This document shows positions 1 to 6,213 of a DNA stretch of 7,810 bases, one piece after another (the stretch's first letter is position 1; each line of letters begins with the position of its first letter). The DNA lies in the NCBI GenBank assembly GCA_030428825.1, contig JAUIEL010000310.1, forward strand, positions 1 through 7,810. Direction: 5' to 3'. The position numbers were made by a program, and so were the translations under genes. This stretch comes from a bacterium (GTDB taxonomy: Bacteria > Planctomycetota > B15-G4 > JADJEK01). The notes under the pieces are model-generated. The model searched no databases, was not told the DNA's origin, and saw only the letters and a list, made by a program, of their open reading frames with translations.

Positions 1-8
1 GCCGGGTG

Positions 9-42
9 ACCGGAGAACCGGGGAACGGGCACCGGACACCGG
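9..42. repeat. Degenerate ACCGG-rich short repeat
   Basis: ACCGG occurs at 9-13, 17-21, 31-35 and 38-42, with a variant ACGGG at 25-29, so the spacing is seven or eight bases. The stretch has no coding signal. It may be simple-sequence drift in GC-rich intergenic DNA; it touches the window edge, so its full extent is unknown. Confidence 0.4.
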
Positions 43-69
43 TCCAGCGCCTCTTCGATCGGGCGGGGA
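41..69. repeat. 29-bp direct repeat, copy A (non-coding)
   Basis: Identical over 29 bases to 145-173, which lies inside the 3' end of the SDR gene. Copy A lies beyond that gene's stop codon. The copies start 104 bases apart, which is not a multiple of three, so this copy does not simply extend the reading frame. Sequence on both sides diverges at once. Confidence 0.9.
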
Positions 70-84
70 GGGGGCCCCGATCGA
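55..84 (-). repeat. Inverted repeat after the SDR stop, possible transcript end
   Basis: TCGATCGGG (55-63) and CCCGATCGA (76-84) are perfect 9-bp arms around a 12-base G-rich centre. It begins 34 bases past the SDR stop codon on the minus strand, where a terminator for the two-gene operon is expected. No U tract follows on that strand, so it may instead protect the mRNA 3' end or be incidental to the duplicated 29-bp element that provides one arm. Confidence 0.4.
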
Positions 85-118
85 GGGGTCGGAAGCCCTG
101 ACGTCGAATCGTGCGCTC

Positions 119-1027
119 TCAGTTCGCACCCGACCCGAACGACAGGTCCAGCGCCTCTTCGATCGGGCGGGGATCGAACCCGAGCGCTTCTCGCGCGGGG
201 GCGATCGACGTCCGGTGATCGGCGGAGTGGAACGCGGCGGCGGCGGAGAAGCGCCCGCCCTTTCCGGCGAGGCCGGCGACCAGCCCGGCGGCCCGGAGCG
301 CGACGGCCGGCACCGAGGCGAACCTCGCGCTCCCGGCGGTCCGGTCCCGCACGCCCTCCAGCAGCGCGCGCCACTCGATCCCCTCCTCGGGACCGGCGAG
401 GGTGAGCGCCTCCTTCACCCCTCTCCCCTCGATCGCGGCGACCGCGGCCGCGGCGGCGACGTCGTCGACGAAGACCGGCTGGACGCGGGCGCGGCCTCCG
501 TTCGGGAGGACGATCCGGCCGCCCGCGACGCGTTCGACCAGTCCGCGCATCTCGGCGCTCTCGTCCGGGCGTCCGAGGACGAGCGTCGGGCGGAGCATGG
601 TCCAGTCGATCTCGACCGCGCGAATCCCCGCCTCCATCCCGATCTTCGAGCGTCGGTACTCGGTGTCGCCCGGCTCGAGGACGGCGGCGCTCGAGATCGC
701 GACGAGGCGACCGAGCGCGGGCTTCCTCCGGCAGGTCGCGGCGACGTGGCGGGCGGTGAGGACGTTCCCTTCGAACAGCTCGCGGTCGCTCGACCCCGGC
801 CCCGCGCCGGCGACATGCACGCCGCCCGCGCAGTCCTCCACCGCGGGGAGGATCGCGTCGAGGTCGAGCAGGTCGACGGCGCGGACGGTCACGCCTTCGC
901 GCGGATCGATCCGCGCGGCGTCGCGGGTCAGCGCCACGACCTCCGCGCCGCGCGCGAGCAGCGCGTCGACGACGTGGCGGCCGACGAACCCCGACGCGCC
1001 GGTGACGAACAGCCGCGGGGCGCTCAC
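119..1027 (-). CDS. Extended short-chain dehydrogenase / NAD(P)-dependent sugar epimerase-like protein (302 aa)
   Basis: Rossmann-fold oxidoreductase of the extended SDR (NAD-dependent epimerase/dehydratase) superfamily, presumed cytoplasmic. Seen: a GTG start followed by a beta strand and the nucleotide-binding motif TGASGFVG (residues 9-16, glycines 10, 13, 16); the active-site YxxxK as Y124-RRS-K128; a serine pair at 112-113 in the ISSAA context; and an RPTLVLGRPD segment (146-155) with a following QPVFVDDV block (183-190), typical of atypical extended SDRs. The length of 302 aa is normal for the family. The frame stays open far upstream, but that extension is arginine/proline-rich shadow sequence of the neighbouring gene. 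The GTG at 1027 has a strong ribosome site and overlaps the upstream stop codon as GTGA, so translation is coupled. The substrate is unknown. A nucleotide-sugar role is inferred from the nearby glycosyltransferases; NDUFA9-like or other atypical SDR roles are alternatives. Part of its 3' end is duplicated beyond the stop. Confidence 0.9.
   Translation of the reverse strand: MSAPRLFVTGASGFVGRHVVDALLARGAEVVALTRDAARIDPREGVTVRAVDLLDLDAILPAVEDCAGGVHVAGAGPGSSDRELFEGNVLTARHVAATCRRKPALGRLVAISSAAVLEPGDTEYRRSKIGMEAGIRAVEIDWTMLRPTLVLGRPDESAEMRGLVERVAGGRIVLPNGGRARVQPVFVDDVAAAAAVAAIEGRGVKEALTLAGPEEGIEWRALLEGVRDRTAGSARFASVPAVALRAAGLVAGLAGKGGRFSAAAAFHSADHRTSIAPAREALGFDPRPIEEALDLSFGSGAN
145..173. repeat. 29-bp direct repeat, copy B (inside the SDR gene)
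   Basis: This copy encodes the PRPIEEALD part of the SDR C-terminus (about residues 286-294) on the minus strand. Its identity with 41-69 suggests a short tandem duplication or a remnant of a recombination event at the end of the gene. Its TTCGATC (158-164) also pairs with GATCGAA (172-178) across a 7-base loop. Confidence 0.9.
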
Positions 1028-3552
1028 GAGTCCTCCTTCGCCGCGGCCGTCGGCGCGGGGACGCGGAGCACCTCGGTGTAGTCGTGCCGCGCCTGTCCGT
1101 ACCGCCCGGTCCGCTCGACGGTCTCGACGAACGCGAGCGCCGCGCTCCGCAGGCGCTCGCGCGCGGCGAGGATCGCCTCTCGATCGACGGCCCACGTCCC
1201 CTCCTCGATCGGCGGCGGCTCGGTGGCGGTCGCCAGCCGCCGGATGACGTCGTTCGCGAACCCGCCGAAGACGCTCCGCGGCGCGGTGAACTCGATCCAC
1301 GGCCGGTCGTCGGTGATCGGTCCGCGCGCCTCGTCCGCGAGCGCCTCGAGCGTCCGATTCCCGGCGAACCAGGTCCCGAGCACGTCGGCCGGCTCGGCGA
1401 CACCGATCTCCGCCAGCAGCGCCCGCACCTCGGGGGCCGCCATCCGCTCCCGGACCCGCCCCGGGTCGAGGCGGAGCTCGCGGTCCGACCCGAGCAGGAT
1501 CATGTCGTAGCCGGTCACCCACGCCGACACGTGCGGGAAGACCTCCGTGAACGACCGCGTGATCCCCGCGATGTCCTCGGTCGAGAGCTGGTACAGCGGG
1601 ATCCACTGCGACACGATTCCTCCTTCGCGGAGCCGGGAACGGGCGAGGCGGTAGTACTCGACGGTGAAGAGGTAGGCCGAGCCGGCGACCCACGGGTGGA
1701 TCGGGTCGGTCGACAGGATGTCGTACGTCCGGTCGGTGCGGCGCAGGAACGCCCGTCCGTCGTCGTGGATCACGTCGACGTTCTCCCGCTCGAGGACCGC
1801 GCCGGTCCAACGGTCGAACCGCGGGCACGCCTCGATCACGCCCCGCGAGAGCTCGACGACGTCGACCTCGGCCCCGGACATCGCGAGCGCTCCCGACGAC
1901 ATCCCGGTCCCGAGCGCGACCGACACGATCCGGCGCGGGTCGTCGTGGAGGAACGTCGGCAGGAACCCGAGCAGGAGCTGCAGGCGCCGGTCGATGAAGA
2001 CCGACGTCGCGACCGACTTGCCGTTCACGAAGAGGCAGCGGACCGGCTCGCTCTCGCCGGCCTCGAGCACCACGCCGACGGTGACCGACGCGTTCGCGGA
2101 CTCGGTGTGGAAGATCCGCTCGAAGTCGTCGCCCTCCTCCGGCGTCGCGGTCCGGAGGCCGAACGCGAGCGCGGCGACCGTGGCGGCGAGCGCGAGGGCC
2201 GTCTTGACGGCGCCGGCCCGCTCGCCGGCCCGGCGCGCGGTCACGAACGGGAAGACGGCGAACGCGAGGGCGAGCCCCCCGAGCGCGATCATCCCGCCCC
2301 GCAGCCCGAGGAGCGGCAGCATCACGAGGCCGGCGAGGAGGGTGCCGGCGACGGAGCCGACGGTGTTCAGGCCGTACAGCGTCCCGAGCCCGCGCGCCAC
2401 GCCGAGGCCGCGGAGCGTCCGCGCCGCGGCGGGGAGGATCGCGCCCGACACGACGCACGCGGGGAGGAGCGCCGCCGCGGAGAGCTCGACGGCCAGGCGG
2501 AAGTAGCCGAACTGCGTCCGCGCCCAGCCGGGCGTCTCCATGTTCAGCGGGCCGGCGAAGGGGTCCTCGGTCAGCCGCAGGCGGAGCAGGATCATCCCGA
2601 CCCCGACCCCCGCGCCGAGGAGCATGACCGCGCGCGCGAGCGCCGCCGCGGGGGACGGACGGCGGGCGAGCCAGCCGCCGAACGTCGCGCCGCCGATCGC
2701 GATGCCGAGCAGGAACGTCGCGAGGACGGCGGCGAACGAGTGGACCGTCCCGCCGAGGAGGGAGATCAGGAGCCGCGTCCCGAGCACCTGCACGCCGAGG
2801 GCCACGAACCCCGCGCCGGCGACGCCGATCAGGATGCCCGGGGGGAGCGGCGCGCGGTCCCCCGATTCCTCCTCGGACGACCGCGGACGGCGGCGGTCCT
2901 CGACGGCCGGGGCGGGGGACGCGGCGGCGGCGGCCGGGGCGCGGACCCACAGGACGAGCGCGAGCACGGCGAGCGTGACGTTCGCGCCGGCGGCGAGGTG
3001 GGTCGTCCCGAGCAGCCCGAGCCGCGGCAGGAAGACCCACGCCGCGAGGAGCGCGCCGGCGACCGCGCCGAACGTGTTGACGCCGTACAGCCAGCCGACC
3101 CGTCGCGCCGTGTCCCGCCCGCCGGCCGCGACCGCCCGTCCGAGGACCGGGAACGTCGCGCCCATCAGCGTGGTCGGCACGAGGAGGACGAGGAACGACA
3201 GGCCGAACGTCACGAACGACAGCCGCTCGCCCGGGGGCGGGACGACCGCGTCGGTCAGGCGCCGGAACAGGAACGGCGCCAGGTATCCGAACAGCGCGAC
3301 CCCGACCTCGAGCACCGCGTACGTGACCAGCGGTGACCGCCGCGCGAGGAGCCGCCCGCCGACCGCCGCCCCGAGCCCGAGCCCGCCGAGGAACGCGCAG
3401 ACGACCGCCGTGACCGCGTAGACCGCCACGCCGAACAGCAGCCCGAGGGAGCGGAAGAAGACGACCTCGTAGACGAGCGCCACCGCGCCCGAGACGAAGG
3501 CGAGGAGGAGGAGCATCTTCGGGAGACGGCCGTCGTCGCGCATCGGATCCAC
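1024..3552 (-). CDS. Fused MFS-like membrane domain / spermidine-synthase-like protein (842 aa)
   Basis: Uncharacterised fusion often annotated 'fused MFS/spermidine synthase'. Residues about 13-475 hold some 12-13 hydrophobic segments in two homologous halves, separated by a charged, alanine/proline-rich linker (about 204-238). Matching motifs are LYGVNT (155-160) and LYGLNT (392-397), each followed by GxVAGxLLA and LPxLGLxG. Residues about 480-760 form a Rossmann domain like spermidine synthase: GTG (548-550), the acidic E567 that would hold ribose, DDGR (597-600), and YDILSTDP (610-617) with D616 at the usual catalytic aspartate position. A helical tail follows the ITDDRPWIEF segment. The usual second aspartate of the DxxD pair is H619, and the N-terminal acceptor-site Gln/Tyr pattern is replaced by NGKS (510-513), so polyamine synthesis is doubtful. 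Start: GTG at 3552 lies 11 bases from GGAGG; the ATG at 3543 (residue 4) is the alternative. The gene is first in an operon with the SDR. Its substrate is unknown. Confidence 0.88.
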   Translation of the reverse strand: MDPMRDDGRLPKMLLLLAFVSGAVALVYEVVFFRSLGLLFGVAVYAVTAVVCAFLGGLGLGAAVGGRLLARRSPLVTYAVLEVGVALFGYLAPFLFRRLTDAVVPPPGERLSFVTFGLSFLVLLVPTTLMGATFPVLGRAVAAGGRDTARRVGWLYGVNTFGAVAGALLAAWVFLPRLGLLGTTHLAAGANVTLAVLALVLWVRAPAAAAASPAPAVEDRRRPRSSEEESGDRAPLPPGILIGVAGAGFVALGVQVLGTRLLISLLGGTVHSFAAVLATFLLGIAIGGATFGGWLARRPSPAAALARAVMLLGAGVGVGMILLRLRLTEDPFAGPLNMETPGWARTQFGYFRLAVELSAAALLPACVVSGAILPAAARTLRGLGVARGLGTLYGLNTVGSVAGTLLAGLVMLPLLGLRGGMIALGGLALAFAVFPFVTARRAGERAGAVKTALALAATVAALAFGLRTATPEEGDDFERIFHTESANASVTVGVVLEAGESEPVRCLFVNGKSVATSVFIDRRLQLLLGFLPTFLHDDPRRIVSVALGTGMSSGALAMSGAEVDVVELSRGVIEACPRFDRWTGAVLERENVDVIHDDGRAFLRRTDRTYDILSTDPIHPWVAGSAYLFTVEYYRLARSRLREGGIVSQWIPLYQLSTEDIAGITRSFTEVFPHVSAWVTGYDMILLGSDRELRLDPGRVRERMAAPEVRALLAEIGVAEPADVLGTWFAGNRTLEALADEARGPITDDRPWIEFTAPRSVFGGFANDVIRRLATATEPPPIEEGTWAVDREAILAARERLRSAALAFVETVERTGRYGQARHDYTEVLRVPAPTAAAKEDS
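1031..1038 (-). promoter_or_regulatory. Ribosome binding site that fixes the GTG start of the SDR gene
   Basis: On the minus strand the sequence reads AAGGAGGA, then three bases, then GTG at 1027. It is a near-perfect Shine-Dalgarno lying inside the last codons of the upstream membrane-protein gene, where it also encodes the Lys-Glu-Asp near the C-terminus. This supports the GTG over any start in the long open frame upstream. Confidence 0.8.
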
Positions 3553-3563
3553 GTTCGCGGCGA

Positions 3564-3568
3564 CCTCC
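3564..3568 (-). promoter_or_regulatory. Probable ribosome binding site of the MFS/spermidine-synthase-like gene
   Basis: The minus strand reads GGAGG 11 bases before GTG (3552) and 20 bases before the in-frame ATG (3543). The spacing to GTG is somewhat long but workable, while 20 is too long. This favours GTG as the start, though the choice changes the protein by only three residues. Confidence 0.5.
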
Positions 3569-3584
3569 GGGGACGGCCGGACCG

Positions 3585-3603
3585 GCGGGAAAAGGATTCC
3601 CGC
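3585..3603. repeat. Inverted repeat 1 in the divergent intergenic region
   Basis: Perfect 7-bp arms, GCGGGAA and TTCCCGC, flank a 5-base AAGGA centre. An outer ACCGGC (3581-3586) and GCCGGT (3605-3610) could extend the symmetry with a bulge. It lies 33-51 bases upstream of the minus-strand GTG. It could be an operator or a 5' leader hairpin; with GC this high, chance is not excluded. Confidence 0.4.
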
Positions 3604-3631
3604 GGCCGGTTCGATTCGACCCGGACGCGGG

Positions 3632-3651
3632 GGTACGCTCGGGAGCTTACC
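3632..3651. repeat. Imperfect 20-bp dyad between divergent operons, operator-like
   Basis: The left half reads GGTACGCT and the right half AGCTTACC around a CGGG centre. GGTA pairs with TACC and GCT with AGC, with a single mismatch (C3636/T3647). The length and shape resemble a binding site for a dimeric helix-turn-helix repressor. It sits near the middle of the 176-bp gap between the two divergent operons, so a bound protein could affect both. No regulator gene is in the window. Confidence 0.35.
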
Positions 3652-3669
3652 AGCCCGTCGAAGAAGTCG

Positions 3670-3687
3670 CGCGGGGCTCGCCCCGCG
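3670..3687. repeat. Inverted repeat 3 upstream of the first GT4 gene
   Basis: CGCGGGGC and GCCCCGCG form perfect 8-bp arms with two bases between them; as RNA the hairpin would open to a slightly larger loop. It ends 41 bases before the ATG at 3729 and has no T tract, so it is not a terminator in either direction. It may structure the 5' leader of the glycosyltransferase transcript or be a protein site; function unproven. Confidence 0.35.
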
Positions 3688-3728
3688 ACGCGCGACGCCC
3701 TTCGCGGGCGGCTCCTCGAACGGCTCGC

Positions 3729-4889
3729 ATGACCCGCATCTGTCAGATCATGGAGTGCACGATCGGAGGGACGCGGCGTCACGTCCGCGATCTCTCGGGC
3801 GGCCTCGCGCGGCGCGGCTTCGACGTGACGCTCGTCGCGTCCGCGGTCCGCGACCCGACGTTCCGGGACGACCTCGCCGCGCTCGCCGCGGAGGGCGTCG
3901 ACGTGATCGAGCTCCCGATGGTCCGCGAGATCCGTCCGCACCTCGACGCCCGGCATCAATGGAGGCTCGCGCGGCTGTTCGCGCGCGAGCGGTTCCGCGT
4001 GATCCACACGCACTCCAGCAAGGCGGGGGCGCTCGGCCGGGTCGGAGCGCGCCTCGCCCGGGTCGGCGCCCGCATCGTCCACACGCCGCACACGTTCGCG
4101 TTCCAGTTCGCCGACCACTTCTCGCCCCGGCGCGTGAAGTTCTTCCTGGGGGTCGAGCGGCTCCTCGGCCAGCGGACCGACCGGCTCGTGCACGTCTCGC
4201 GTTCCGAGCAGCGGGACGCGGCGGCGTACGCGATCGTGCCCGAGGAGCGGACGGTCGTGATCCCGAACGGGATCGACCCGGGGCCGTTCGCGACCGCCGA
4301 CGGGGCGCGGGTCCGGGCCGAGCTCGGGATCGGTCCGGGGACCCGCCTGGTCGGGACCGTCGGGCTGCTGAACGCGGCGAAGGGGCACGCCGACCTGATC
4401 GACGCGGCGGCGCGTCTCCGCGAGGCGGGCGAGGACGCGGTGTTCGTGATCGCCGGCGACGGCGAGCTCCGAGGCGCCCTGGAGGAGCGGATCGCCGCCC
4501 TCGGGCTGGCGGGGACGGTGCGGCTGCTCGGCTACCGGACGGACGTCCCGGAGGTCGTCGCCGCGCTCGACCTGTTCGTCCTGCCGTCGCTCTGGGAGGG
4601 GCTGCCGTACGTCGTGATCGAGGCGATGGCGGCCGGGAAGGCCGTCGTCGCCACCGACGTGAACGGGTCGCGCGACCTCGTCGAGGACGGCGTCACGGGA
4701 CGGCTCGTCCCGCCGTCCGAACCCGCCGCGCTCGCCGCCGCGGCGGGCGCGCTCCTGCGGGACGACGCGGCGCGGGCGCGTCTCGGGGAGGAGGGGCGCC
4801 GCCGCGCCGCCGCGTCGTACTCGGTCGACGCGATGCTCGATCGGTACGAGCGGCTCTACCGCGAGCTGATCGAGGAGGGGCCGCGATGA
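3729..4889 (+). CDS. GT4-family glycosyltransferase, first of a pair (386 aa)
   Basis: Retaining GT-B glycosyltransferase of family GT4, presumed to act at the cytoplasmic membrane, moving a sugar from a nucleotide donor to a glycan or lipid-linked acceptor. Seen: an N-terminal Rossmann half beginning RICQIMECTIGGTRRHV, with the glycine-rich acceptor loop at residues 13-14; VIHTHSSKAGALG and HTPHTF in the middle of that half; a C-terminal donor half with the phosphate-binding lysine K218 (AAKG); and the E-x7-E donor motif as E290 and E298 in WEGLPYVVIEAM. Where GT4 enzymes usually have an arginine five residues before the lysine, this one has L213. The length is normal. No clear Shine-Dalgarno precedes the ATG, but the start fits the first beta strand and there is no nearby upstream in-frame start. 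It overlaps the next gene by ATGA. Neither donor nor acceptor can be assigned; a role in surface polysaccharide is inferred from the pairing and the divergent SDR gene. Confidence 0.93.
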   Translation: MTRICQIMECTIGGTRRHVRDLSGGLARRGFDVTLVASAVRDPTFRDDLAALAAEGVDVIELPMVREIRPHLDARHQWRLARLFARERFRVIHTHSSKAGALGRVGARLARVGARIVHTPHTFAFQFADHFSPRRVKFFLGVERLLGQRTDRLVHVSRSEQRDAAAYAIVPEERTVVIPNGIDPGPFATADGARVRAELGIGPGTRLVGTVGLLNAAKGHADLIDAAARLREAGEDAVFVIAGDGELRGALEERIAALGLAGTVRLLGYRTDVPEVVAALDLFVLPSLWEGLPYVVIEAMAAGKAVVATDVNGSRDLVEDGVTGRLVPPSEPAALAAAAGALLRDDAARARLGEEGRRRAAASYSVDAMLDRYERLYRELIEEGPR

Positions 4890-6010
4890 GCGCGCGCGTG
4901 CTGTTCGTGATCACGACCCTCGACGTCGGCGGGGCGGAGAAGCACCTGCTCTGGTTGACGCGCGGGTACCGGGCGCGCGGCCTCGACGTCGACGTCGTCT
5001 ACCTGAAGGGGGACGGGCGACTCGCGCCGGACTTCGAGGCGGCCGGGGCGACGGTGGCGAAGATCCCGTTCGAGCGGGCGTCGTCGGCGCCGTCGACGAT
5101 CCTCGCGCTCGCCCGGCACGTACGACGCGGCCGGTACGACGTCGTCCACACCCACCTCCTGAAGGCGGACGCGCTCGGCGCGCTGGCGTGCGCCGTGGCG
5201 CGGCCGAAGGTGCATGTCCAGTCGAAGCACAACGAGGAGCAGGTCCTGCGCCGGCGGCCGGTCGCGCTCGTCCACGGCGTCCTCGCGCGGCGCGCCGACC
5301 GGATCGTCGCGCTCTCCGATCACGTCGAGCGGTACGTCGTCGAGACCGGACGCGCTCCGGCGGATCGGGTGCGGCGGATCTACTACGGCATCGACCCGAC
5401 CCCGTTCGAGGGGGGGGACCGGTCGGCGACGCGGCGGACGCTCGGACTGTCGGACGGCACGCACGTCGGGCTCTGCGTCGCGCGCTTCCACCCCCAGAAG
5501 GACCACGCCACGCTCTTCCGGGCGGTGCGGCGGCTGGTCGACGAGGGGCGGGACGTGCGCCTCCTCCTCGCCGGCGGCGATCCGTTCTACGACCACCGCG
5601 CGCGCGCCGAGGCGGACGTCCGCGAGCTCGGCCTGACCGACGCCGTCACCTTCCTCGGCATCCGGGACGACGTGCCGGACCTCCTCGCGGCTTGCGACGT
5701 CTTCGTCCTCCCGTCGCTCTACGAGGGGCTGGGGCTCGTCTACCTCGAGGCGATGGCGGCGTCGCGGCCGGTGCTGGCGACGCGGTCGAGCGCGATCCCC
5801 GAGGTCGTGCTCGAAGGGGAGACCGGGGACCTGATCGACGTCGGCGACGACGCGGCGCTCGCCGCGGCGTGGGGGGCGCTCGTGGACGACCCGGCGCGCG
5901 GGGCGTCGTTCGGGCGGGCGGGGCGCGCCCGGGTGGAGGAGGTGTTCGGGCTCGACCGGATGATCGACGAGACCCTCGCGGTCTATCGGGAGGCCGGGGC
6001 GGACGTCTGA
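4886..6010 (+). CDS. GT4-family glycosyltransferase, second of a pair (374 aa)
   Basis: Second retaining GT-B enzyme of family GT4. Seen: an N-terminal FVITTLDVGGAEKHL segment with the canonical GGAE acceptor loop; VVHTHLLKADALG in the first domain; R200 and K205 (ARFHPQKD), the usual diphosphate-binding pair; and E280/E288 of the E-x7-E motif in YEGLGLVYLEAM. The AGGDPFYDHRA and LGIRDDVPDLLAACDVFVLPS blocks are also typical of the family. The start ATG overlaps the preceding stop as ATGA, with GGAGG at 4874-4878 seven bases upstream, so translation is coupled to the first glycosyltransferase. The frame remains open upstream of this ATG, but that part is an arginine-rich shadow of the first gene. 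The two transferases resemble each other in layout but not closely in sequence, and probably add successive sugars to the same glycan. The specificity is not readable from sequence. Confidence 0.94.
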   Translation: MSARVLFVITTLDVGGAEKHLLWLTRGYRARGLDVDVVYLKGDGRLAPDFEAAGATVAKIPFERASSAPSTILALARHVRRGRYDVVHTHLLKADALGALACAVARPKVHVQSKHNEEQVLRRRPVALVHGVLARRADRIVALSDHVERYVVETGRAPADRVRRIYYGIDPTPFEGGDRSATRRTLGLSDGTHVGLCVARFHPQKDHATLFRAVRRLVDEGRDVRLLLAGGDPFYDHRARAEADVRELGLTDAVTFLGIRDDVPDLLAACDVFVLPSLYEGLGLVYLEAMAASRPVLATRSSAIPEVVLEGETGDLIDVGDDAALAAAWGALVDDPARGASFGRAGRARVEEVFGLDRMIDETLAVYREAGADV

Positions 6011-6084
6011 CCGCGCGGCGTGGGCGGCCCCGGTGTGCCGATCGAGCACAGCCCGCGGGCGGCCGGCGGAGGACGGAGGCTCGC

Positions 6085-6107
6085 GGAACCGCCGCGTTTG
6101 CGGTTTC
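6085..6107 (+). terminator. Weak hairpin downstream of the GT4 operon, possible terminator
   Basis: GGAACCGC (6085-6092) pairs with GCGGTTTC (6100-6107) through one G-T pair, with a 7-base loop. It begins 74 bases after the second glycosyltransferase stop. The run after it is TTTCATG inside and past the stem, not a real U tract, so intrinsic termination is only a possibility. The rest of the 203-base gap (6011-6213) shows no recognisable gene or secure promoter. Confidence 0.25.
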
Positions 6108-6213
6108 ATGGGGGTCGGCGGCGTCGTGCGGAGTCGGCACGCTCCGTGCTTCCGATCCCGCCGCGAGCGGTAGCCCCCCTCGCCCATCATCTTCTCCGTG
6201 GAGGTTCGCACGC

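Noticed and set aside
1028..3040. N-terminal extension of the SDR frame upstream of its GTG
   Set aside because: Arginine/proline-rich low-complexity translation overlapping the real membrane-protein gene. The ribosome site and GTGA overlap place the true start at 1027.
1084..3336. A 750-codon plus-strand open frame opposite the membrane-protein gene
   Set aside because: Its protein is rich in Arg, Glu, Asp and Pro with no domain, as expected from the antisense of a G/C-ending codon gene. The minus strand encodes a recognisable family with clear motifs.
1024..3552. Calling the fusion gene a spermidine synthase (speE)
   Set aside because: The fold matches, but the acceptor-site residues of true spermidine synthases are not retained and the protein carries a large membrane domain, so the symbol would mislead.
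3610..3650. Possible sigma-70 promoter (TTCGAC at 3615-3620 and TACGCT at 3634-3639)
   Set aside because: The gap is only 13 bases and both boxes are weak matches. Promoters in such GC-rich phyla are often unrecognisable by consensus.
3755..4885. Upstream extension of the second GT4 frame, which would give a 751-aa protein
   Set aside because: It is the +2 shadow of the first GT4 and arginine-rich. The ATG at 4886 has a good ribosome site and begins a canonical GT4 N-terminus.
6130..6155. Second hairpin near GGCAC...GTGCT upstream of sppA
   Set aside because: Only about four or five contiguous pairs with a bulge needed to extend it; expected by chance at this GC content.
4856..6211. Minus-strand open frame of 451 codons opposite the second GT4
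   Set aside because: Arg/Asp/Val-rich antisense translation without any fold signature, and it overlaps a confident GT4.
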